Source of the DNA: Vibrio splendidus
GTDB taxonomy: Bacteria; Pseudomonadota; Gammaproteobacteria; Enterobacterales; Vibrionaceae
Length of the DNA: 64,000 nt
NCBI RefSeq assembly: GCF_003345295.1
Contig: NZ_CP031055.1
Location: 992,001-1,056,000, forward strand
Direction: 5' to 3'
This document shows, one piece after another, positions 44,068 to 51,955 of this stretch; within the stretch, counting starts at the first letter, position 1, and the number at the start of each line of letters is the position of its first letter. A program made the translations under genes and the position numbers. Below the pieces are notes generated by a model. It was given only the letters and a program-made list of their open reading frames with translations. It was not told the DNA's origin and did no database searches.

Positions 44068-45471
44068 ATGGCGCGTTATGAAGAGCTTGCAAAGGATATT
44101 CGAACTCAGATCGCTAATAACACTTGGCGATCCGGAGAGAAGATCCCTTCGGTACGCATGAGTTGTCGAAATTACAACGTCAGTAATAGTACTGTCTTAC
44201 AAGCCTACCAATTGTTAGAAGGCGAAGGGTGGATCATCGCTAAGCCTCAGTCGGGCTACTTTGTTGCACCACGTGTGGACGGCGTTGATTATGAACTGCC
44301 GTTAGTACACCAAAAGAAAGCCATTAATGATCGCTTATTCGACTTTTTGAAGTCGAGTTCCGCAGAAGGTGTGATTCCTTTTGGCTCAGCATTCCCAGAC
44401 CCTGATCTGTTTCCTTTACCTACCTTGACCCGAAATCTCGCGAGTGCTGGCAGAAAAATGACTGGCGCGAGTGTCATTAATAATCTGCCACCGGGCAGTG
44501 AGTCCTTAAGAAGACAAATCGCGCAGCGTTACCTGCAACAAGGCATTACGGTTAACCATCAAGATATCGTGATTACCTCTGGCGCAATGGAAGCGCTTAA
44601 CTTAAGCCTGCAAACGGTTACTAAGTCGGGTGATAATGTTGTGATTGAATCTCCTGCTTTCTATGGTGCTTTACAGGCCGTAGAGAGGTTAGGACTCAAT
44701 CCTATCGAAGTGGATGTTTGTCCAATCAATGGATTGAATATTGAGCAGTTTGAAAGCGCACTACAAAACCAAGATGTAAAAGCGTGTTGGTTGATGACGA
44801 CGTTTCAAAACCCGACAGGGACAAGTTTGTCTGAGGAAGCGAAGCGCCGTGTGGTTGAGATTGCAGAACAACACGAAACCTACATTATTGAAGATGACGT
44901 ATATGGTGACCTCTACTTCGAAGGGCATAAACCCAAGCCACTAAAAGCCTTCGATAAGACCGATTCTGTTCTGCTTTGTGGTTCGTACTCAAAAAGTCTG
45001 TGTCCGGGTTATCGGGTCGGCTGGGTTGTGAACACGCGTTTCAATGATGCCATTCAAAAGCTGCAACTTCTTTCTACACTGTCGAGTAGTGCGCCTGTTC
45101 AACTTGGCGTCGCACACTTCTTAACACATGAAAGCTACGACAATCACCTTCGTAAATTACGTAAAAATCTTCTAGTGAGAAAAGAGCGATTCATTGAGGT
45201 CATCAAGCAGTACTTCCCGCATTCCGTCGAGATTGAAGAACCGGCTGGTGGCTACTTCATATGGATTCGTCTTTCCGCCAAATTCGACAGTCAACAATTT
45301 TACCAACTAGCGATTGCTCAGGGGATCAGTGTCGCTTCAGGCGATCTGTTTAGTGAGCAGGGCAGAGTAGATAACGCGATCAGATTGAACTTCTCTTATG
45401 AACTCACAGAAGAGAAAGAACAAGCACTAATCTTGCTTGGCAAACTGGCACATCAACTTACGCATTCGTAA
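44068..45471 (+). CDS. MocR-type regulator: GntR HTH fused to aminotransferase-like domain
   Basis: A 467-residue regulator. The N-terminal GntR helix-turn-helix (about 1-70; GEKIPSVRMSCRNYNVSNSTVLQAY) is fused to a fold I aminotransferase domain (about 95-460) with the PLP lysine in CGSYSKSLCPGYRVGW and QNPTGTSLSEEAKRRVV. MocR proteins use PLP or PLP-amino acid adducts as ligand and often act on the divergent or next gene. Here the next gene is a small membrane protein, preceded by direct repeats that suit a MocR site. The ligand is unknown. Confidence 0.88.
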   Translation: MARYEELAKDIRTQIANNTWRSGEKIPSVRMSCRNYNVSNSTVLQAYQLLEGEGWIIAKPQSGYFVAPRVDGVDYELPLVHQKKAINDRLFDFLKSSSAEGVIPFGSAFPDPDLFPLPTLTRNLASAGRKMTGASVINNLPPGSESLRRQIAQRYLQQGITVNHQDIVITSGAMEALNLSLQTVTKSGDNVVIESPAFYGALQAVERLGLNPIEVDVCPINGLNIEQFESALQNQDVKACWLMTTFQNPTGTSLSEEAKRRVVEIAEQHETYIIEDDVYGDLYFEGHKPKPLKAFDKTDSVLLCGSYSKSLCPGYRVGWVVNTRFNDAIQKLQLLSTLSSSAPVQLGVAHFLTHESYDNHLRKLRKNLLVRKERFIEVIKQYFPHSVEIEEPAGGYFIWIRLSAKFDSQQFYQLAIAQGISVASGDLFSEQGRVDNAIRLNFSYELTEEKEQALILLGKLAHQLTHS

Positions 45472-45505
45472 AATCTTAAGTCACTCATAAAACAGACAAT
45501 GATTT

Positions 45506-45547
45506 CAACTGTACGGATTGTTTCTGGTGCAACTGTACGCCTTGTAC
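45506..45547 (+). promoter_or_regulatory. Direct repeats, probable MocR-regulator operator
   Basis: CAACTGTACG occurs at 45506-45515 and again at 45530-45539, 24 bases apart, and a third TGTAC is at 45542-45546 in inverted context. They lie between the MocR gene stop and the small membrane protein gene, where a direct-repeat-binding activator would act. Confidence 0.5.
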
Positions 45548-45598
45548 AACAAAGAGTTGTGATTCAATACAGTTAGACCAAATATTGGAGATACCGTT

Positions 45599-45805
45599 AT
45601 GTTGAAAATGACTATGGGAAATGAAGTTAAGCTGATTATCGTCGCGATTGTGTGTGCGCTTCTGCTTATTCTCGGCCACGTATTGCTGGCAAAAGCCTTC
45701 GCTGATATGGCTTGGGCTGAATATACAACAGCGGCTATCCCGTTCGTTATGATGGCAATCTGCGGTCTCGCGATAAAATACGCTATCGACCAAGATGTCG
45801 ATTAA
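45599..45805 (+). CDS. Small inner-membrane protein, 68 aa
   Basis: Not recognised by name. Two hydrophobic helices (KLIIVAIVCALLLILGHVLLA and AAIPFVMMAICGLAIKYAI) joined by a short acidic loop; no catalytic motif. GGAG precedes ATG 45599; ATG 45611 and 45617 are also in frame. It is followed by a strong terminator and preceded by TGTAC direct repeats, so it is probably a regulated gene under the MocR protein encoded upstream. It may be a subunit of, or accessory to, a transporter, but this is a guess. Confidence 0.65.
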   Translation: MLKMTMGNEVKLIIVAIVCALLLILGHVLLAKAFADMAWAEYTTAAIPFVMMAICGLAIKYAIDQDVD

Positions 45806-45830
45806 GCCGATTATTCAGTCGAATTATTTT

Positions 45831-45861
45831 AAGCCCTGCCAGAATTTGGCAGGGCTTTTTC
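45831..45861 (+). terminator. Terminator of the small membrane protein gene
   Basis: Perfect 11-bp stem (45831-45841 with 45847-45857), 5-base loop, T run. In the following 318 bases (45862-46179) I see only AT-rich sequence that should hold the promoter of the next operon. Confidence 0.93.
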
Positions 45862-46179
45862 GTTTTAAATGACCTGAACTTTTGAATAATTGCATTAAAC
45901 CTGAGCTCTGAAGGCTATCTCATACTTTAATGCCACAGGCTTTGTAAGTCTGTGTAAGCGAGAAATGGTGATTATTTGGAATATGCATCACCTTTAGTCA
46001 AAAACTTGGCTTATTGGTTGTGCTAGGAAATAACTAGAGCCTACCTTTTATTGCTATATATTCACGTCAATTATTGGTCGCTGTGCGATAAAAGTGACCC
46101 AGTTAAGGGCTTACAGTACCTTACAGGTTTAAATTCCCCATTTATTACAATTGGTTATGACTAATTGAGGTGCGGGATT

Positions 46180-46890
46180 ATGAGATTGAAATATACAAAA
46201 ACAAACCTGTGCATGTTGGCTTTGTTAGCCACCAATGCTTCAGCAAGCGAACTCCATGTTGATTTGAATCGACTAAGCAATTTTTCGGAAGTTGGTACGA
46301 ATAGATTGTCTATTTCCAGTGAATTTATCGGCTATGAGCTTGATGAGGGAAAGTATCGTTACGCAAGAGAGGTGGATCTAAATGGTTTGGATTGGGCCTT
46401 TTTGTATGGTGATCATCAAAGAGTTGAGAAAGAAAATATTGATCTGATAAGCGATGTAACCGTGAGTGGTGAATTAAATCAGATCATTAATTCAGATAGT
46501 AAAAACGCCTTTGGCAATCGTTACTACTGGCAAGACGGCGACTCTACGGATTATAACCAAGAGCTGGCTTTTTCAGGTTTGCTTGTTGGTTCTAGTGGTT
46601 TTTCTTTTGACGTTCAGCCGAGTAAAGAAGGGCGATTTTCTGTAGAGCTTTATACACATAATTGGCTGTCTTCTGCTGATGTGACGGCATGTATTAACAA
46701 GCAATGCATCACAATTAAAAATGACATTTCATTTCACATGACCAGTGTCAAAAATACGATTGTTTTCGAATCTCAATCGCCAGATGACATCGTAGAAATC
46801 TCATATTCACGCCAATATAGGCAGTTTGATTTTGAATTGAGACAAGGCTATCACGCTATTGAGGCTATCCAGTTGAGAGAGGTTGAGTAA
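46180..46890 (+). CDS. Secreted or periplasmic protein of unknown function, 236 aa
   Basis: Not recognised. The signal peptide (MRLKYTKTNLCMLALLATNASA) is followed by a beta-rich region with many Tyr, Ser and Asp; one Cys pair (ACINKQCITIK) may be a disulfide. The C-terminal part (RFSVELYTHNWLSS to HAIEAIQLREVE) looks like a jelly-roll/CBM-type module. The stop is one base before the protease ATG, so they are co-translated. It may be an inhibitor, chaperone or targeting partner of the protease; that is inference. GAGG lies 10 bases before ATG 46180. Confidence 0.68.
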   Translation: MRLKYTKTNLCMLALLATNASASELHVDLNRLSNFSEVGTNRLSISSEFIGYELDEGKYRYAREVDLNGLDWAFLYGDHQRVEKENIDLISDVTVSGELNQIINSDSKNAFGNRYYWQDGDSTDYNQELAFSGLLVGSSGFSFDVQPSKEGRFSVELYTHNWLSSADVTACINKQCITIKNDISFHMTSVKNTIVFESQSPDDIVEISYSRQYRQFDFELRQGYHAIEAIQLREVE

Positions 46891-46891
46891 C

Positions 46892-48052
46892 ATGAAAAGA
46901 ATCATTCTAGCATCAGCAATTGTAGCGACTTTTTCTGCTCACTCTGGTCTCGGGAAAATGGATCGTTCGGTCACTCAACACAAAACGTTCGCTCTACAAA
47001 CTCAGTTCGATTTTGCATGTCATATGAATGCAGGCTCGGCAACGTTGATTGACCCTTACTGGGTGATAACGGCAAATCACGTATCAGGCTCTAAAAGTGA
47101 AGGGTATGAAAATGCAGTAACTTGTTCTTCTTATGAAAAAGATGAGAACGGTAAGTACAACGTTATTCATACATCACGTGCGATTACTGACCCTGATGGT
47201 GAGTGGGGGGAGTATGAATTTACCGATGGCATTTATGATTTCGCTCTGGTGCGCTTAGACACGCCAATAACCGGTATTAAACCTGCGAAGTTACCAGAGA
47301 AAGGGATGTTCGATCATTCAGAGGTTTATGAAGTAAATAGCGTTGGCTTTGGCAACTACAACGGCCGTAATGGCGGAAAGAAATTTGTTAAGTACAATGA
47401 CACAGATAAGAAATGGTTAGCTGAATATAAATATAACCCGGTGATCATGCCTCAAAGTGATTTGCAGTGGCTGATCATCCATGGCGACTCAGGTTCAGGC
47501 ATTACGATTGAACGAGACGACGAGTTTTACATTATTGGAGAAATTGGCCTTCAATATTATGGCGAGCTTGGTTGGCAAGATACCTTTGATGATGTTTTGG
47601 GGAGATTAGATTCCTTAAACAAGGATATGAGAACGCATGGGTTTAGTTACTCGAAGCCAGTAAATCTTGGTGACGTAAGATGGACGCCAACGACCCAGAA
47701 CAGTATCGAAGATCTTCATGCCTTTTACAGCTACTGGAAAGCTGGAAGTATGGACTTTAATGGTACTTATTGGACGAAGGATGGCGGCATTTACAACACC
47801 GCTTATGCGCAAGAAGGTGAAACGTACACTTTTGAAACTGTCATTCCTGCAAACCCAAAAGCGCCCGCTTTTGATGTGTTTGTAAATGGTCGTCAGGTTG
47901 CTCATAACATTAGGGCGGATAAGGAGAGCTTATTCTTTAAAGTGAATGCTTTTGAGCAAAAGGGTGATCAGATGGTGATTGAATTTAAGCCGCTAGAACA
48001 GACGGGCGAGAAGATACTTTTAGATCACTTTTTGGTTCGTACTGTCGAGTAG
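46892..48052 (+). CDS. Secreted trypsin-like serine protease with C-terminal jelly-roll-like domain
   Basis: A 386-residue precursor with signal peptide (MKRIILASAIVATFSAHS). The chymotrypsin-fold triad is visible: His63 in VITANHV (usual TAAHC, with Asn instead of Ala), Asp116 in YDFALVRL and Ser200 in HGDSGSG. Cys43 and Cys78 could form the His-loop disulfide. After residue 255 there is a second domain (AYAQEGETYTFETVIP, FDVFVNGRQVAHNI, IEFKPLEQ, ILLDHFLVRTVE), like a carbohydrate-binding fold. It follows a secreted protein of unknown function by one base. Substrate unknown. Confidence 0.8.
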   Translation: MKRIILASAIVATFSAHSGLGKMDRSVTQHKTFALQTQFDFACHMNAGSATLIDPYWVITANHVSGSKSEGYENAVTCSSYEKDENGKYNVIHTSRAITDPDGEWGEYEFTDGIYDFALVRLDTPITGIKPAKLPEKGMFDHSEVYEVNSVGFGNYNGRNGGKKFVKYNDTDKKWLAEYKYNPVIMPQSDLQWLIIHGDSGSGITIERDDEFYIIGEIGLQYYGELGWQDTFDDVLGRLDSLNKDMRTHGFSYSKPVNLGDVRWTPTTQNSIEDLHAFYSYWKAGSMDFNGTYWTKDGGIYNTAYAQEGETYTFETVIPANPKAPAFDVFVNGRQVAHNIRADKESLFFKVNAFEQKGDQMVIEFKPLEQTGEKILLDHFLVRTVE

Positions 48053-48115
48053 ATTGAGCTGTTAAGCTTTTATCAGTAGGCGCTTATGAACATGCCCTTA
48101 TAAATGAGCGCGTAT

Positions 48116-48146
48116 AAAAAAACCTCCGTATATACGGAGGTTTTTA
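48116..48146 (+). terminator. Bidirectional terminator between protease and asnS
   Basis: Palindromic stem ACCTCCGTA/TACGGAGGT (48122-48142), with A run left and T run right, between convergent genes. Confidence 0.9.
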
Positions 48147-48197
48147 TCTATTTAATTATCTATCTATACTGACTTTTCTGAAAGAAGAAAGCTGAGA

Positions 48198-49598
48198 TTA
48201 GAAGTTAGCAGAGCGTGGCGTACGTGGGAATGGAATCACGTCACGAACGTTGCCCATACCTGTTACGTAAGATACTAGACGCTCAAAGCCAAGACCGAAG
48301 CCTGCGTGTGGCACGGTGCCGTATTTACGTAGGTCGCGGTACCAGCTCATGTGCTCAGGGTCGATACCCATACCAATCATGCGCTCGTCTAGAATGTCTA
48401 GACGTTCTTCACGTTGTGCACCACCGATGATTTCACCGATGCCTGGTGCAAGTACGTCCATTGCTGCAACTGTTTTACCGTCGTCGTTTAAGCGCATGTA
48501 GAAAGCTTTGATGTCTTTCGGGTAGTTCTTAACGATAACAGGCGCTTTAAAGTGCTCTTCAGCTAGGTAACGCTCATGCTCTGAAGACATGTCGATGCCC
48601 CACTCAACGTCGAATTCAAATTTCTTACCAGAATCTAGTAGGATTTGGATTGCGTCAGTGTAGTCAACTTGTGCGAAATCAGCGTCTACGAATTGCTCTA
48701 GACGAGTGATTGCTTCTTTGTCGATGCGAGAAGCGAAGAACTCAAGGTCGTCGCGGCGCTCTTCAAGAACAGCAGCAAAAACGTACTTAAGCATGTCTTC
48801 AGCCAGTTTCGCTACATCGTCAAGGTCTGCAAACGCAACTTCAGGCTCAACCATCCAGAACTCAGCTAGGTGGCGGCTTGTGTTTGAGTTTTCAGCACGG
48901 AACGTAGGACCGAACGTGTAAACCTTGCTTAGTGCACAAGCGTAAGCTTCAGCATTAAGTTGGCCAGATACTGTTAGGAAAGTCTCTTTACCGAAGAAAT
49001 CTTCGTTGAAATCAACTTTGCCTTCGTCAGTGCGAGGTAGGTTTTCCATGTCTAGCGTAGATACGCGGAACATTTCACCAGCGCCTTCTGCATCAGATGC
49101 AGTGATAAGCGGAGCTGAAGTCCAGAAGAAACCTTGCTCGTGGTAGAAACGGTGAATCGCTTGCGATAAACAGTTACGTACACGTGCTACTGCGCCGATC
49201 ACGTTAGTACGTGGGCGTAGGTGAGCAACTTCACGAAGGTATTCGATAGAGTGACGTGTCTTAGCCATTGGGTAAGTGTCAGCGTCTTCAACCCAGCCTA
49301 CAACTTTAACGTCAGTTGCTGCTAGTTCGAAGTCTTGACCTTTCGCAGGAGACTCAACAATCTTACCAGTTACTTCAACAGAGCAGCCAGTTGTTAGCTT
49401 TAATACTTCGTCTTCGTAATTATTAAGATTATTAGGAACCACGGCCTGAATCGGGTCGAAACAAGAGCCGTCATAAATGGCAAGGAAAGAGATTCCAGCT
49501 TTGGAATCACGACGTGAACGGATCCAGCCGCGAACAGTTACTTCACTGTCTACCGCTAGCTTGCCGCCAAGTACGTCTGTTACAGGCGCGTAAGTCAT
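48198..49598 (-). CDS. asnS: Asparaginyl-tRNA synthetase
   Basis: Class IIb synthetase charging tRNA-Asn. The 466 residues match E. coli AsnS. N-terminal OB-fold (VTVRGWIRSRRDSKAGISFL), motif 2 (FRAENSNTSRHLAEFWMVEPE) and motif 3 (HAGFGLGFERLVSYVTG) are intact. ATG 49598 aligns with the E. coli start; ATG 49616 adds six residues. It ends with the conserved FPRTPRSANF. Single gene. Confidence 0.97.
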   Translation of the reverse strand: MTYAPVTDVLGGKLAVDSEVTVRGWIRSRRDSKAGISFLAIYDGSCFDPIQAVVPNNLNNYEDEVLKLTTGCSVEVTGKIVESPAKGQDFELAATDVKVVGWVEDADTYPMAKTRHSIEYLREVAHLRPRTNVIGAVARVRNCLSQAIHRFYHEQGFFWTSAPLITASDAEGAGEMFRVSTLDMENLPRTDEGKVDFNEDFFGKETFLTVSGQLNAEAYACALSKVYTFGPTFRAENSNTSRHLAEFWMVEPEVAFADLDDVAKLAEDMLKYVFAAVLEERRDDLEFFASRIDKEAITRLEQFVDADFAQVDYTDAIQILLDSGKKFEFDVEWGIDMSSEHERYLAEEHFKAPVIVKNYPKDIKAFYMRLNDDGKTVAAMDVLAPGIGEIIGGAQREERLDILDERMIGMGIDPEHMSWYRDLRKYGTVPHAGFGLGFERLVSYVTGMGNVRDVIPFPRTPRSANF

Positions 49599-49899
49599 GT
49601 TGATTTCATTCTCCATTGAGGGACAAATTCAACTCAAAGGTACTGGCATTAATACAAACAAATAGACATTTGCATAATAATTAGCCGAAACATTGAGTTG
49701 TATAAACTTTTTAAATCGATTGAACATATTACCTGTCATACAGACAGCTTCAACCTTTATTCTTGCTCGACGAAAGAAATATTGTGTCTACAGACAAGAA
49801 AAACCACTAAGGGTTGTTTTTTTGTTCGATTTCATGCGGTGCAATTGCCGTTAGACGTTTATAAACGTTATGTCGGAGTTAGGCTGTTAAACTAGGTTA

Positions 49900-49974
49900 G
49901 TAACCGTTTTGGTCAATAGCCGTAACCGTTTTGGTCAATAGCCGTAACCGTTTTAATGAATAGCAGTAACCGTT
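49900..49974. repeat. 22-bp tandem repeat upstream of asnS
   Basis: Units at 49900-49921, 49922-49943, 49944-49965 and a partial 49966-49974; the first two are exact (GTAACCGTTTTGGTCAATAGCC is the plus-strand unit less its last two bases identical in both). It lies in the long 759-base gap 49599-50357 between divergent asnS and the SulP gene. Confidence 0.9.
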
Positions 49975-50052
49975 GACGAGCTGGTATAGGTTTGGAATCT
50001 TTGTTTGCAATAATGAATGTGTGATTGCATCAAGACTCACTTTATATTGGCG

Positions 50053-50128
50053 CGGCTCAAGCTAGCTCAATGCTTACGATCCAATTTAATACTTACGATC
50101 TAGTCTAATGCTTACTCGCTAGCTTAAT
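50053..50128. repeat. 19-bp degenerate tandem repeat upstream of the SulP gene
   Basis: Units at about 50053-50071, 50072-50090, 50091-50109 and 50110-50128 share CTTAC or CTC at the start and CTAAT-like ends. Two different arrays in one gap is unusual. Nothing else was recognised in 49599-50357. Confidence 0.7.
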
Positions 50129-50357
50129 TTGTACTGTTTACCTTAGTACCTATAATCAATCGGCTTGAGCTTACTTATTCAATAGCAAATCAATCACAAA
50201 CCAGAGGAGTTTAATATTCACGTGTTAATTACGCCGCCTTAGCCCCTGCATTCTCTCTACACCCGCACTTTTCGAGCGCTCGCTCATTCAAGAAAAACAG
50301 TCGATCAAATTATGTCTGAACAAGGCAGGACTGGCTGTACAAGTAAAAGAGAATTAC

Positions 50358-51848
50358 ATGCTTAATTATTTAAAAAAACACTGGTTATCAAACGTTAAAG
50401 GAGATTCATTATCTGGGATTGTGGTTGCACTCGCATTAATCCCTGAAGCTATCGCATTTTCAATTATCGCAGGCGTCGACCCTAAAGTAGGACTTTATGC
50501 TTCTTTCTGTATCTGTGTTGTAACCGCTTTGGTTGGCAGTCGTCCGGGGATGATCTCTGGGGCAACGGGCGCAATGGCGCTGTTAATGGTTACTTTAGTT
50601 AAAGACCACGGGCTAGAATATCTACTCGCCGCTTCATTTCTTGCTGGCGTGATTCAAATTGCCGCGGGTTATCTCAAGCTGGGTAACTTAATGAACTTTG
50701 TTTCAAAATCAGTCATAACGGGTTTTGTTAACGCACTCGCGATTCTTATCTTCATGGCGCAACTCCCCGAACTCATCAATGTGCCATCAAGCGTTTACCT
50801 GTTAGTCGCTCTTGGTTTAGCTATTATCTATCTGCTTCCTTATTTCCCTAAATTAGGCAGTGCGATACCGTCTCCATTGATTGCCATCGTAGTACTTACT
50901 ATCGTCAGTCTGCTCTTTGGTTTGGATGTCAGAACAATTGGCGATATGGGTAAGCTTCCCGATTCACTGCCTGTGTTCTTGATTCCTAATATTCCATTCA
51001 CGTTTGATACGCTCGCAACCATCCTTCCATATTCTATTGCTCTGTCCCTCGTAGGTTTATTAGAGTCCTTAATGACAGCGACGATCGTCGATGATCTGAC
51101 TGATACAGAAAGTAATAAAAACAATGAATGCAAAGGGCAGGGCGTAGCGAACATCGTGGCTTCACTATTTGGTGGTATGGCGGGGTGTGCGATGATTGGC
51201 CAGTCGATCATTAACATCAAATCTGGCGGCTTAACCCGATTATCCAGTCTGATCGCCGGGGTTGTTTTACTGCTAATGGTGGTGTTTGTTTCTGATTGGT
51301 TGAAGCTGATACCGATGGCCGCTTTAGTGTCTGTGATGATCATGGTTTCAATCGGCACGTTTTCATGGCGTTCTGTTGTTGAGCTTAAAGACCACACACT
51401 CCCAACCAATGTAACCATGCTAGCAACCGTGGCGGTGGTGGTGTTTACTCACAATCTCGCAATAGGTGTTGCGGTTGGCGTGGTGCTATCGGCTCTGTTT
51501 TATGCACATGCTAGCAAGTCGATGGTCTTTATATCCGATGAAGTGGTGACTAACGAAATGCACACTACCCACCGAGTAAAAGGCCATGTCTTCTTTGCTT
51601 CTTCAGATGCGTTTGTCGATCTATTTGATTATGACAATGCGACCTCTTTAGTGACCATCGATATTTCGGATGCGTCTTTCCTAGATAACACGTCGGTTGA
51701 GGCGCTTGATAAGGTCGTATTTAAGTTCCGTAAAAAGGGCGCTTATGTAGAAGTCGCAGGAATGGATACCGTGAGTGCGAATCTGATATTCAAACACGCG
51801 ATGTACCACAAGCATAAAGATTTAACTGCGGTTTCCATTACGCACTAA
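50358..51848 (+). CDS. SulP (SLC26) family anion transporter with STAS domain
   Basis: A 496-residue inner-membrane transporter with 12-14 helices (about 1-385) and a C-terminal STAS domain (about 400-490; VTIDISDASFLDNTSVEALD). SulP proteins move sulfate, bicarbonate or dicarboxylates; the family start GIVVALALIPEAIAFSIIAGVDP is clear. The substrate cannot be assigned: a bicarbonate transporter (BicA-like) is one possibility, sulfate or molybdate another. Single gene with a strong terminator; the long upstream gap may hold its control region. Confidence 0.88.
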   Translation: MLNYLKKHWLSNVKGDSLSGIVVALALIPEAIAFSIIAGVDPKVGLYASFCICVVTALVGSRPGMISGATGAMALLMVTLVKDHGLEYLLAASFLAGVIQIAAGYLKLGNLMNFVSKSVITGFVNALAILIFMAQLPELINVPSSVYLLVALGLAIIYLLPYFPKLGSAIPSPLIAIVVLTIVSLLFGLDVRTIGDMGKLPDSLPVFLIPNIPFTFDTLATILPYSIALSLVGLLESLMTATIVDDLTDTESNKNNECKGQGVANIVASLFGGMAGCAMIGQSIINIKSGGLTRLSSLIAGVVLLLMVVFVSDWLKLIPMAALVSVMIMVSIGTFSWRSVVELKDHTLPTNVTMLATVAVVVFTHNLAIGVAVGVVLSALFYAHASKSMVFISDEVVTNEMHTTHRVKGHVFFASSDAFVDLFDYDNATSLVTIDISDASFLDNTSVEALDKVVFKFRKKGAYVEVAGMDTVSANLIFKHAMYHKHKDLTAVSITH

Positions 51849-51897
51849 TCGTGGTTTAAGGTACTTTGAAAGCCTGAACTAGACATTGTTATGAAGA

Positions 51898-51928
51898 TAA
51901 AGCGCTCATCTTTGAGCGCTTTTTTTGT
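51898..51928 (+). terminator. Terminator of the SulP gene
   Basis: 10-bp stem (51899-51908 with 51913-51922), 4-base loop and T run. The converging chemoreceptor gene may use it too. Confidence 0.92.
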
Positions 51929-51955
51929 TGATGTCGGTCTGGGAGTTCTAACGAC

